A DNA stretch of 64,000 bases from Glandiceps talaboti (lineage: Eukaryota; Hemichordata; Enteropneusta; Spengelidae): contig NC_135553.1 of assembly GCF_964340395.1 (NCBI RefSeq), forward strand, positions 5,185,001 through 5,249,000, read 5' to 3'. Position numbers and translations under genes: made by a program. The notes under the pieces are model-generated. The model had not been told where the DNA came from. It did not search any database and was given only the letters and a program-made list of their open reading frames with translations. Positions 1-64,000 of the stretch are shown here, one piece after another. Numbering within the stretch: position 1 is the first letter of the stretch; every line of letters starts with the position of its first letter.

Positions 1-7824
<7,824 letters not shown>

Positions 7825-8049
7825 TCTCGAGCAAAATTTGCATAAACCTTAATTAATTTGACTTAGATTTACAAATCAATTCATTTCACATGAATTAGGG
7901 AAATTGAGAAGATTTACAATAGCTTTAATTTTGTTGGAAAAGTTAGGATAGATAGGTAGTTATTATAGACATAGATAATTGTAGATAAGTAGGGTTAGGA
8001 ATGAAAGTTTACCATGCACCAGGTACTTCAGAAAATCAGTATGCATGTA

Positions 8050-8055
8050 AATAAA
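8050..8055 (+). promoter_or_regulatory. Polyadenylation signal AATAAA, copy A
   Basis: First canonical AATAAA after the copy A stop codon, 226 bp downstream, followed by a T-rich stretch. The cleavage site is not visible. Confidence 0.55.
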
Positions 8056-9364
8056 CACTTTTAAAGTTTCCCTGGACTAATGATTGAAAGATGTTGATTG
8101 GTATTTCATTTCATTGTGACGTTACTGAGTTGTACACAATGTACAGAATTGAAAGCACATTTTAAATTATTCAACAATGCTAGCTTTATTTATTTATCAA
8201 AATGGACCTGTCTGGATTATAGCACCCTCTGGTGGCTGGTTTGCAGTAATTTGACGTGAATGGTTGCACGTCATAGCGGGAATTACTATGTGACATGGGA
8301 CACTTGTCATTAATATTAAGTTTTGACAGCTTTTCTATTGTTATGCAATCAACAACGCATTTACTGAGGTTGCCAAATAAGGCCTATACGTCACTTCCGC
8401 CTGAGTTCAGCTAGAGCCAGCCCAGTAAGAATAAGTGAACATGAAAGTGGATGAAATACATTTTATCTTGTTTAACTTTTTATGAAACCTTATGATGCCA
8501 CATCCTTCTAATTAGTTGACATAGCTTTTGATTAGATGTTGATGGTACTACAACTTGATGTTTGCTTGTGAACATTACAATAAGGAGTTAGGACTCTTTG
8601 TCAACACGTTGTCTATTTTCGATATGTCGATAAGGTTTTGTCACTAGTATAGGTCATCTTACACCCTTACAACTATTCAACAATATAAAAAACAAAAATG
8701 ATGGAAAAGTTTATGCTATTTGGGGCCTTTACGACATTGAGTGTCACATGACTAAATGCCCCCACGTTATCATATACCACAGCAAGGATTAAAATAGGTC
8801 ACATGATGTGACGTCACAGTATTTAATGACGTCATAGTTTTAACACACGCTTTTCGTCCAGTCATCAATCGGGTCCTCTGGAATATTGTGATGGATTATT
8901 TTCAATTCTAAAGATGAAATTAAACATTTCTTGATGAGAAAATGGCTCAAATGTTATATTTATTTTGTATTTTTTTATGAAGCTAGGTTCAGAACGGCCA
9001 CGACAAAGTGATGACGTCTCGGCCTAATAAAAATTGTGTGGTTCCGATTACATTCAATTTTAGAATAGGTGGGGTAGGTAGATTTTTTATTTTATTTTTA
9101 TTTTTTCATGCATTGTTTTCATCTAGTTCAGGTAGTTATGTTTCCCGTTGTTTTCCATATGGTCTCTATGTTATTGTTTCTACAGCCATTACAGATTGAA
9201 AGGGCAGCTTTATATTGTCCGAAGTTGATGTCAGTTTCTCATCAGTTTCTGCATACTAATTCGTGCGAGTTTCACAGTTTTCGCGATTTTATTATATTTT
9301 TTCTCGAATACGTAAAAAAGGATCGGCAGTGAAAACTAGGTGGGGGGGGGGGGTTAAGGTAACC

Positions 9365-9464
9365 TAGACTGTAAGATACGTAGTGACGTTCCTTCCTCAC
9401 CAGCCTCCTCTCACAGGTTGGCCGATGTGTGAGGGCGCCCCGTCACGGCGTACCTTACAGACTA
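9365..9464. mobile_element. Miniature inverted-repeat element, copy 1
   Basis: Starts TAGACTGTAAGATACG and ends CGTACCTTACAGACTA, an imperfect terminal inverted repeat around a 50-60 bp core. The core and right end (about 9412-9464) recur inverted at 26588-26640, so this is a dispersed family. Confidence 0.6.
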
Positions 9465-9684
9465 CAGGTAACCGGAACCAAACAATTTTTAGGCCTTTAT
9501 AGTATTACGCGTCTTGAGGAATGTGGTAATGGATTTGTTAGTAAACAAGACACGCCTTCTATGGATGTCACTTAATCTAGTATTTTCAACCAAACATTTT
9601 AAGTGATATCCGTAGAAACTGTGTTTTGCTAACTAAAACAATGTGTTTTGTTTTATTATGTTAGAACTCATACCAATATTTTTT

Positions 9685-9752
9685 TAGTGGTCTGAGGTGA
9701 GAGAGATAAAAATGAATGATAAGTGTGATTTAGATTCATTCGCCAATGCGCC

Positions 9753-9800
<48 letters not shown>

Positions 9801-10840
9801 GGTGGTGGTGGTGGTGGTGGTGGTGGTGGTGGCGGTGTCGGCGTTGGTGGTAATGATGATTCTTTTTGTACAATTTTTCTTCCACTGTTTCTTGTTTTAA
9901 GGGTTTCTTATTTTTCTACAGACGTCGGCTGACATCATCTTGCAAAATTTACATTTTCTTCCATGTACGCATATCAATGGTTGTTTTATTTATATTTACA
10001 CATAATGGGTCGTGCCAGCATCATGAATCATTACATTAACTCACACACCTGGTTGTCAATTCATGATATATAAGTTGATCCTGAAGGAAGTATCATAAAC
10101 ACGATGACTATTTTGGTGTAAAGTATATAAATATGGTTTTGATAAAATGGGACCAATGACGAGCATGATTTGAACTCAGCTACATTACCTTAAGATGACA
10201 CAGAAACTAGAAAATTCATGTTCCAAAACGCTGTATTGTGAGACCTCTCTCAAGTAGAGCTATGAAAAGTACCACTCGGACTTACAGGGTGGGTTAACTG
10301 TCCAGTCTGAATAAAGTTTACGAATAAGTGTTGCGACTGATTTGTTTAAGCTTCTGTTATCATTATATATTTACAATGTATAATTAAGAATCAAGAGGCG
10401 TCCATATCAAAAGTGATCATGAAAAAAAAACATTAAAAAAAACTAAATATGATTGTAAGATCATTTTTTTGCTTTAAATATTAGACTAGTACTAGTATAA
10501 CCATGGTCATGGGATTTGAAAAACATGGCCGGGATCGTGACATGGTCAGTATATTAGTTCTGTTGGACAGGGATTCAATGACTGTCACGGTATTGGATGT
10601 GACCAACGAACTCAACCAGACATGTTATCTAGTATTGAAAGACATTCCACGTCATTTAGACCGCTGCCGGCTTTATAGAGGTCGTCTTTTGTTGTTGCCG
10701 TAAGCGGATACTTCCATACACTCACGAACAGGTGACGTCACTGAAAACAAAAGTCAGAGCTCTGCAAACAAACAATGCACAGGTTGGTCAGTTCATTGTA
10801 ACGGAGACGTTGCCTGACTACCTGTTATCTCAGACCACTA
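9685..10840. mobile_element. Possible TA-flanked inverted-repeat element
   Basis: TAGTGGTCTGAG at 9685-9696 is matched by its reverse complement CTCAGACCACTA at 10829-10840, consistent with 10-bp ends next to TA. The 1.16-kb interior carries an (ATG)n(GTG)n tract and no transposase frame. Short termini make this tentative. Confidence 0.25.
9755..9835. repeat. (ATG)n(GTG)n trinucleotide repeat
   Basis: About ten ATG units pass into about sixteen GTG units. Intergenic, upstream of copy B. Confidence 0.9.
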
Positions 10841-10852
10841 TAGTGGTCTGAG
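10829..10852. repeat. Perfect 24-bp palindrome upstream of copy B start
   Basis: CTCAGACCACTA followed directly by its exact reverse complement. It ends 12 bp before the copy B ATG. It could be a stem in the 5' leader, or two abutting inverted-repeat ends of a TA-inserting element. Confidence 0.8.
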
Positions 10853-10864
10853 CTGTTATAAAAT

Positions 10865-28803
<17,939 letters not shown>

Positions 28804-29208
28804 TAATTCATACCGCCATTATTTTTTTTACCACGGCATAAACTAAAATTTGGTTCTTTCGAGTCCAAAAATACCGCATTGCATTATTATAACATGGTAT
28901 GATAGGATCAATGTCGAAGTTGCACAGTGCATTATGGGAGACCGAGACTGTCTCGAGATATTCTTGTGGATACAAGTTTAGAATTTTAAAATCTTAAAAG
29001 AATATTTACAGAGATTTTATTTAGAATGGGGTAATTTATATCAACAAACGTCTATATCGTGTAAATATAAGACTACCAAACAAAAACTTTTAAAAATCAT
29101 ATTTCATCTTTTCCCTTTTGTACACTTTTGACTTAATATATCTTGATTTTGTGATTTGGATGTCTTTCTATTAAATCTTAATTTGGATGTTTGATAACTA
29201 TTTATATT

Positions 29209-29214
29209 AATAAA
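29209..29214 (+). promoter_or_regulatory. Possible polyadenylation signal AATAAA, copy B
   Basis: AATAAA about 400 bp after the copy B stop. It lies just before the compound (TCTG)n/(TTTG)n/(CT)n tract. Only positional support. Confidence 0.35.
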
Positions 29215-29340
29215 ATAATGAAATGGTCGATACGTATTTTAGTCTCTTTTTATCACGGTGGTACTCTGTTACTTTGCACTTCCTGTATCATAGTTCTCAT
29301 CTCAGTACTCTGTCTATTTGTCTGCCTCCCTGCCTGCATA

Positions 29341-29694
<354 letters not shown>

Positions 29695-29764
29695 ATTTCT
29701 TGCCACGAACGCAAATTCTCCAGTTCCAAGAGGGGAGGAAAGAAAATAATTGAAATAGTACCAA

Positions 29765-30119
29765 TTAAAGTGGCCATATGGATGAGGATTGGGTATTTAT
29801 TTTGGATTTTTATTTTATAAAACAAATTTATCATGACTTCCTACTTGAAAAATCAACGTGAAATAAAAAGTCTGTGTTTGAAACTCAATATTATACATTG
29901 CAAACAGCTATTTAAAAAAGTGGTAAAGGTTTGTTATTGTACGTACAATAACAAACATTTTACACATTTATTATGCTTTTACCATGTATCGAGTTACAAA
30001 CAAGGACTTGGCATATGTTGTTTCACATTTATTTTTCAAGTAGGAAGCCATGATAAAATTGTTTTATAAATTAAAAATACAAAATAAATACCCAATCCTC
30101 ATCCATATGGTCACTTTAA
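29765..30119. mobile_element. TTAA-flanked inverted-repeat element, copy 2
   Basis: Also exactly 355 bp from TTAA to TTAA. Starts TTAAAGTGGCCATATGGATG and ends CATCCATATGGTCACTTTAA, so the termini are near-perfect inverted repeats. Internal blocks match copy 1. Intergenic, between copies B and C. Confidence 0.87.
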
Positions 30120-30469
30120 GTACTTTTCATTTACAATGGTAGATATGTTGATCAATTCACGAGTCATGAAAGGTATATGAACATCTCTTTAAAATGCAAA
30201 TATAATCAAGTCTTTAGATTATGTAATGTTTTTTTAAAGACAACATCGTTTCAGTATAATTGACGTATTAGTATTTCATCAATGTTTTCAACTAAAGACA
30301 ACTCATTACCGTTAATGCAATACAGCTGTGGAATCATTCGTTGTACAGGATATCACAGTTTACACACTCTTTCTGGTATTATGCTGATTGACTGCTCCCC
30401 ATTAAGGCACCTTAGACAAGTAATGGATGTCCGATTGCCAAAGTAAATGAAGATCTGAGTCTTTTCCGT

Positions 30470-30800
30470 TACTACACTAAGTCCCTGGATAATTTTACTT
30501 TACGAGTAAATTACGAATTACGGATCTATTACGTCCCTTGTCACTTTACTTACGATACTTAGCCAATAATTTTCCTCTACCAAATTAAGCCCTGACCAAT
30601 TTCTCTCTATTAGCGAAGTCCCTGGTCAGTTTTACACGCTTTTCCCGCACTGGTTAAGATCATTATCAATTTACCCTAGTTCTAAGTCCATGGCCAATTT
30701 TACTACTTAACAATTTGACAATTTTCTCCTACGTGTTAAGATCCGTACGATTAAACTTCCTAAAGTCAATTTTCTCTCCTCAGTATAAATTCAGTCACTT
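30470..30800. repeat. Degenerate tandem repeat with AAGTCCCTGG-TCAATTTTAC core
   Basis: At least six diverged units containing a TAAG(T/C)CC..GG(T/C)CAATTTT-like core, spaced about 30-60 bp. An old, decayed satellite by eye. Confidence 0.5.
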
Positions 30801-31400
30801 TCTTGTAATAGTCTATAATTGTATAATGTAAATCCCTGTTAGATTTTTCCCTTCTCCTGACAGCATATTGTCAATGTCCTAACTATGACTAAAGACTAAA
30901 ATTCTTTCTCAAACTTGAAATAGCTATACATCGAGTCGATGCTTGTATTTCCACTTTCACACTGCTCGTCAGTGTAGTATTTACATAGCAATAGTGTCCG
31001 CCGCCGAGTCCCTGCAGTGACGTCAATAGGTACGGTCCGTGCCACTTGTTGATGAAATCACCCTTGATACATACTGTATGTTTAGTGTACATGTACGCTG
31101 TGTTATGCATAAACAATGAGAGTGTCGTTACGAAGTCAACAAATTGTTCAAATCATACAACCTCGTGGATCAAACCAACGAGGTCTTACTGGCAATAGAT
31201 TTATGTGATTCAGTGATGCGAGACGGAGTGAATGGAATATAACGTTACGGTGTTAGTCGTCTATCAATCTGACCTATCTACATATGTGTGCTGCTGACCA
31301 ATAGCTGTGAAAGTGGTGCCGTGAGATCTGGACAGAATGGTTCTAATTATGTTGTCTCAATGACCTAATCATCGAATTCTATAATTATCAATTAGCTTGA

Positions 31401-31421
31401 ATGGATTACTACAACTTCTAA
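31401..31421 (+). promoter_or_regulatory. Short upstream ORF before copy C
   Basis: ATG GAT TAC TAC AAC TTC TAA lies in another frame and ends 2 bp before the copy C start codon. If the transcript starts upstream, ribosomes would terminate next to the main ATG, which could damp or reinitiate translation. Regulation is inferred only. Confidence 0.4.
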
Positions 31422-31423
31422 AC

Positions 31424-48108
<16,685 letters not shown>

Positions 48109-48139
48109 CATTGAAAAGTTTGTTAGGGAGTTCTGTGAC

Positions 48140-48200
48140 ATCGATCGTCGTAAACCACAGCCTCTTTTACGGCATCATCCAAGAGGCGTTATTTCACAGT
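48140..48200. repeat. Dispersed repeat, copy 2
   Basis: Same orientation and about 85-90% identical by eye to 6915-6985. It starts about 30 bp after the copy C stop, so it would be in the 3' UTR. Confidence 0.6.
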
Positions 48201-49239
48201 GTTATTAAACAACAGCTCTGGTTGATAGTGTTTTGAACGCAAACGCCAGACTTATGGCCGATAGTTTGTCAGTGCGTTTCAAGAGAATGGAACACGTCAG
48301 ACTATTGTCAATACACGCTGAAGACGAAGAGATCTCTTCTGATTTTATGTTTGGATACCATGTGGTGACGATAACTTATGAACTTGATAAACTCACATAC
48401 TATATAATACCATTTACACGTTTAGGTGAAACTACCTACAATCATGACATATATAGTGACAGTGACACCATGCATATTTTTTCTCTTTTCACTTTGTAAA
48501 TGAAAACAATCATGAGAGATACTTTCAATCCATTTAGAAAATCAAAATTTACGTTAGTTGCTAAGTGTTGTGTGTGGGTCTTTTTTAGATATGAATGTCA
48601 TAAGTTCTGGCATGTTTTTATTTATGTTTACATAAACTACATTTGGAAATAATAACTCGACTTGTATATTGAAGTAATTGTATACAAATACATTTTATTT
48701 TTATGCTGTGTACAAAAACTTGATAATCATTCTTTGACCATGACTTTCAAGACAAATACTGAAATTAATTTTCCAAGAGCCCATCCCAACTGCTCACCTC
48801 AAGAACTCTTTCAAAGAACCCAGCAGTCGTAGAGCCTAGCGCATGCACGTTTTATGATAATGTATGCCCATTACATGAGAACATGGATATACTGTCGCTT
48901 TGTGTGTTATTGTTTCCACTACATCGAGTTCAAAGCCAAACAAACATTCAAACATTTACACTTTGGATGTCATTCGATCAACTTGATCCCACTGCAACCA
49001 CCACATGGATAGTTAGAGGCATTGGCTGTTTCTCACTTCTATCGCCACAATTTGTGTGAGGGTGCTATATTAATCAATACCTGTGTTTGGATCTCACTGG
49101 CTAAACTGAAGGATAGAACTCCCAAAGACTAAATGGGTGAACTACCGATATTTCCTTAAGATCAGCATCTCCGTTCCATCACATTATCCCTAATATCTTA
49201 CCACACTGTTCTCCCTTCACTCCTGTGAGATATACTCAT

Positions 49240-49287
49240 CTCCTCACATCACATCACATCACATCACATCACATCACATCACATCAC
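49240..49287. repeat. (CACAT)n pentanucleotide repeat
   Basis: About nine perfect units. Confidence 0.9.
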
Positions 49288-50488
49288 AACTAAAAAATTG
49301 GTCCACTGCATGCAGCAGCGATTTAACTGATATTATGGCAGTGATGTGGCAGCAGTGGTATTTGGAACCAGTGGCAGCGATGAGATATCAAAATCACAAA
49401 AATGCAAAGTTAGATAATACTGTAAGAAGAGCAAATGTGACCTTCCCCTAATTCCATTTTCTAAAATACGGCCCTACCCAAGAACCGATTTGTAAAGTGA
49501 CCTCTCCTTATCCCCCCCCCCCCCTTGTAATTAATGATGGCTCCATAGCAACCAAAGCATTCACACATCTCCTAGTATGCATGAATTAACCATCTATACT
49601 GCTGGAGTGTTTTTACACACAAGCCCTTTGTGTATAGAGGTGGGAATTTGTCATTGAAAACTGTCGGTATTTGTTCAAAACTTAGATATTTGGGGTTTCT
49701 TAAAAATGGCCACTCCAATATTCTATGGTCAAATGTGCGTGCGCGCGCATATCTATGTAAATAAGCTTACAGTTAAAAGTCAACTTAATTTTGTTAAATA
49801 TCATATTATTATTATCTGTCACCTCAAAATTATTCGCTAATGTTTTATGTCCAATTCATAAATTCCTGTTTTGATTGATGGAATTAATAATGTTATACAG
49901 CTGAGTATATTTACTACAATGAAATTTTATATCTGGCTAAAACTTCGAAATATTTCTTCCAAAATAACAGCCTGGGGTGATGATATGCTCTCACTGACAC
50001 TACACTGCCTCACTGTCAAATTATTGAGGCCAGTAGCATCTATAGAACATTTTGCCGGAAGTTTCTATCTGACCGGAAACAGAAATCGTTCGGTTGGCTA
50101 TTACATATAACCTGGACGTTAGGTCTTGAGGGTATTTTTGCCTTTTTATCGGGGGGGGGGGGGGGGGGGATCGACGGCAGGATCAAAGTGATTACGTTTT
50201 GCCGGCGCACATGTTCTGCCTTCGGTTGCCTGCACTTGTGGTATACTTGGCCTTGTAGTATTTTGCCGACAGCAAGTTAGACATAGACCAATACAATCAA
50301 TTCTGCAGTTCATGTAATTGCAAAATTGACAGATTTAGCCTAGGCTTTTGAAGGCGTGTGGCTTTAAAAAACCCCATCTCAGTTGATGTTCGATAAAAGA
50401 ATATATTCAAAGCTATCGGAAGTCCCATAACAGTATTGTCACCTTCAATAGCAATGTAACTGTATAATGAGCTCAATAGTAAGTATAT

Positions 50489-50767
50489 TTATATGTTGGA
50501 GGAAAAAGCCAGAACCGGCAGTTTAGCTAAACCAAGTTGTTCTAAATGAAACATTTGATAACCTTTCATCACTTCGTCTACCGTAGATTTATAGAGTATT
50601 CTAGCAATAAGCTGTATAACTTCTTCAGCACTACCAATTTTGACTAAACTCATGACCTCAACTGATCCTAGTTTACAATCGCCTCCGCCAAATTGTTCTA
50701 CACGTGACACGCAGGTAGCAGACGAAAAGTCAATCTTGGTCTGTGTTATAGCAACGACCACCAGCAA
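50489..50767 (-). other. Open frame just downstream of the sulfotransferase, unexplained
   Basis: A 92-codon open frame begins 36 bp beyond the sulfotransferase stop on the same strand and ends LAFSSNI. Its first codon is CTG; the first ATG gives MSLVKIGSAEEV, followed by a plausible amphipathic stretch up to HLEQLGLAKLPV. Composition is protein-like rather than simple repeat. It is most likely in the 3' untranslated region of the sulfotransferase mRNA, or it is an exon of another transcript. I recognise no family. Confidence 0.25.
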
Positions 50768-50803
50768 AATTTTCTATGCTGTGCTATCGATTAGATGATT
50801 TCA

Positions 50804-55287
<4,484 letters not shown>

Positions 55288-57774
55288 GTTGGAGGTTTCT
55301 AATCGTACACTTTCTGTCGTGAATCTGGTCTATGTGAGAACAGTAGATATGTTCCCGCCCTCTGATAATCATTAATATAAAGATGTCGGACTTCAAAAGC
55401 AAAGTAATATATGAGCAAAGCTCAGAGTTCGTTTCATGTTACAGTACCACAGTCACTTGTGAACTCATACTCCACTCCCAGGATGATGTTATTCTAGTCT
55501 AGGATGATCGTAATACAAAATAATGACGTTATTATAGGTATTTTTGAATATCGTCATTATTTTGAATATCGTCATTATTTTGTATTATGATCATCCTAGA
55601 CTAGAATATCACCATCCTGGGATGAAATATGAGTTCACAAGTGACTGACAGTGTGTACAGTACGTGTGGTCTTTGAAAGGTTTCAGAGTGTGATACAACC
55701 AATCAAGAAAACGATTTTGTTTAAAGTGCAGTTATTATACTTTAGACAGAATTGTGGTCTAGGCTGTAATTTACTGGTAATGACTCAGACCACTCCTTGT
55801 TTGGTGCTCTGAGGCAATATAGACGAATAAAGAGATAGAATAACACGACTTCTCGAATTCCGAAATTCCACGATGCAGAAACAAACTTTCATGATGCCAT
55901 AGGAACATGACTGTGTGGTTCTTCTCCTTGTATATATAATCACTCATATATGTCTATATTATCGATAACTTGTTACATTTTGAAACATACCAAGGGTCAC
56001 GAGTGTCTGTTATTTTGCAGTCTTTGTAGGTCAGGGTACTTGTCACATGCATGATGTGTTTGTTACCTCCCTGGGTTAAAAGTTGAACATACTGCAATAA
56101 GCTCATTGACAGCTGTAAACAGTGTAACTCAGTCTGGTACAGTGGTCCTAGATTCTACATGCAAGCCAAGTTGAATGTGTTTGAACTAAATATATATGAT
56201 TATCCATATCCTGGTTGTTCTACATCAAGGCAATGTGTGTCCAATAAGTTCGTTCTACGATGCTCACAACGGTGATTGTGTGAGTCGAAACGTTCAAAAT
56301 CACTATTTTCACGATTGCTTTCATATAGTAAGTTTGTGGGGTATAATTATATCATTTCAAATTATGACAAATACTTGTCTTCAGCAAACTACCTGACTCG
56401 CAGTAACAAGGGCCCCTTAGGTCACTCGTTTTTCCTTGGATGAACTGGTATGGTATCTCCTTATCAAGCCATGGCTTGGATCATAGGTCATAGGTTGACT
56501 TGGTATACAACTCAACAGTTTTGCTAAGCTGTTGTTCCTGCTGACCAATTGAAATTGAACAGAAACAAACCATATAGAAAAATTAAAGTGTTGAAAATTG
56601 ACCAAACCCCTTTATTGTTCCATAATTGTTCCTTTCAGAGAGAAAAACTTAACTATCCGACAAATTAAATAGTACGTTTGAGTCATTCAGTTTCATCAAC
56701 ATGAATATATAGCTATGTGGATTTCAGTTATAGCACTGAGCACTCAGAGTCTTATTCTGTGTCAAAGTTCATCTACAATACTTTGTCGTTACACATACCT
56801 TGGCAAGTGGTTAAGATACAGTTGATATACCTTTAAAACTTGTGGAATAGTAACACAAGTTGTTGTATATCATACTATTTCAATAGCTCTAAATGTAGGG
56901 AGATTTATCTAAAGCAATATGGACTGATTTCATGACCAGTAGATTCATACTTATAGATAAACCTTCGCCAGCTTGTTGTTTCCTGTGTGTTTTTTAATGA
57001 ATACAACCCTGGAATTGTTCCACTAAATTACCTTGTTACCCTGGCAACATCACTTTAATACCATGTTTTTGTGTAGATGAATTCTGTTTCCAAACTGATT
57101 TGATAATGAATATGTTTAAACTGGTTACACAATCTGGTATATGAAGAACTCACTCACCTGAGATACCAGTTCCATCACCTTGAAGTAAAATGGCGCATGT
57201 GCGCTATTTGTGGAGATTCATAAATTGTCACGTGTCACTGAATCACTGTTGATACTTTAAAGAATGGAACTCCTCTCGTTACTTGCAATATTATTGAATG
57301 TTGTGAACAGCGTCATCTAAACACAGGCTGAATTGATTCGCGTACGCATTCCATCCTTGCGACACATGCGACATGCCGCGCGTCCATAATCTGCAACATT
57401 GTGTCAATTTCGTTCCTTTGCCGCACGCGACGACCTAGTCATATAAAATGTAAACAATTGGCACACAGCAATAAAAAATAAACATTCAAATGTTCTTTTA
57501 AAGTGATTTGTTGTATACGTATGTGCATTATCTGCCTGTGACTTGATGTTGAAGTGCTATACAATATAGGTGTGCTATGTGCAAGAACCGGTAAGTTTAT
57601 ATGAACGTATGCATGTGCACGTGTTGGGCTTCTAGATTAAATCGGTTTACGTTATATTCTGTTCCATGCGCGTGTTATAGATTTACTTTTACTGCCAAAA
57701 ATAACACGTTGATATTTTAAGCCTTTAGCTTACCAACTTCTCGATCAACAACTCATCTTCTCCGTCGTATCGTC
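55288..57774. other. Divergent intergenic region, sulfotransferase to phase-1-exon gene
   Basis: 2.5 kb between two 5' ends. It contains one fold-back element (55451-55646) and otherwise no feature I can support. Non-coding first exons of either gene may lie here; they cannot be read from sequence alone. Confidence 0.5.
55451..55646. mobile_element. 196-bp fold-back element
   Basis: AGTCACTTGTGAACTCATA at the left is matched at the right by TATGAGTTCACAAGTGACT. The arms continue through CCAGGATGATG...CTAGTCTAGGATGATC for about 85 bp each, leaving a short centre with a repeated CGTCATTATTTTG. A miniature inverted-repeat element upstream of the sulfotransferase start. Confidence 0.8.

Positions 57775-64000
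<6,226 letters not shown>

Larger units (their letters stand above)
7825..10864. other. Intergenic region between copies A and B
   Basis: No convincing exon. It contains the copy A polyA signal, a roughly 100-bp inverted-repeat element (9365-9464), an (ATG)n(GTG)n trinucleotide tract (about 9755-9835) and the 24-bp palindrome. A 66-codon open frame at 10503-10703 has no splice context or family resemblance. The promoter of copy B should lie here; a TATAAA at 10857-10862 is too near the ATG to be its TATA box. Confidence 0.6.
48109..50803. other. Region between copy C and the convergent sulfotransferase
   Basis: 2.7 kb between two 3' ends. It holds a dispersed repeat (48140-48200), a (CATCA)n array (49240-49287), C and G homopolymers (about 49515 and 50150) and the unexplained minus-strand frame at 50489-50767. 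Frames at 48233-48499 and 49871-50110 show no family or splice context. Confidence 0.55.

Noticed and set aside
10503-10703. 66-codon frame upstream of copy B as a possible extra N-terminal exon
   Set aside because: No counterpart in copy C, and copy B already has an ATG exon of matching size and phase.
10857-10862. TATAAA as the TATA box of copy B
   Set aside because: It is only two bases before the start codon, too close to direct a transcript containing that ATG.
31397-31423. Upstream extension of copy C N-terminus by nine codons
   Set aside because: The extension begins at TTG, not ATG; the ATG at 31424 matches copy B's start.
48233-48499. 88-codon frame after copy C
   Set aside because: Starts at TTG, lies in the expected 3' UTR, and shows no family resemblance.

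Overview
This is animal (metazoan) nuclear DNA. It is AT-rich and intron-dense, with GT-AG introns and many micro- and minisatellites and small fold-back elements. The gene set (TRPA1-type channels, a cytosolic sulfotransferase, an ERICH1-like protein) and a dispersed element carrying a 2A-like peptide suggest a marine invertebrate, perhaps a non-vertebrate deuterostome or a lophotrochozoan. The species cannot be fixed from the window alone.

Layout. 1-7824 (+): the 3' end of a first TRPA channel gene (copy A, 8 exons visible, entering in mid-exon). 10865-28803 (+): a complete 26-exon TRPA1-like gene (copy B, 1153 residues). 31424-48108 (+): a second complete 26-exon TRPA1-like gene (copy C, 1135 residues). 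50804-55287 (-): a complete six-exon cytosolic sulfotransferase gene (316 residues). 57775-64000 (+): the 5' part of an unrecognised gene built wholly of phase-1 exons, running off the window. Inside one of its introns, on the minus strand, lies an uninterrupted ERICH1-like gene (61224-62279). A small divergent ORF (62480-62779) starts 200 bp from it.

The three channel genes form a head-to-tail tandem array. Copies B and C have the same exon count and the same intron phases, and 16 of their 26 exons have identical lengths, so they arose by duplication of an already intron-rich gene. Both encode about 16 ankyrin repeats, a six-helix channel with a Gly-Glu-x-Asp-Tyr filter, the TRPA segment after S6, and a charged C-terminal helix. 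I predict they are cation channels for chemical or thermal sensing in the plasma membrane.

The most unusual non-genic features are: a rearranged 2A-peptide element with its two halves in opposite orientation in an intron of copy A; two same-length (355 bp) TTAA-flanked inverted-repeat elements either side of the end of copy B; a 33-bp piece of exon 12 of copy C, with its splice donor, copied into intron 1 of the same gene next to a (CT)n tract; a perfect 24-bp palindrome just before the start codon of copy B; and a GC-AG intron in copy C. I found no clearly novel multi-gene system. The channel array and the dispersed elements are the main points of interest.
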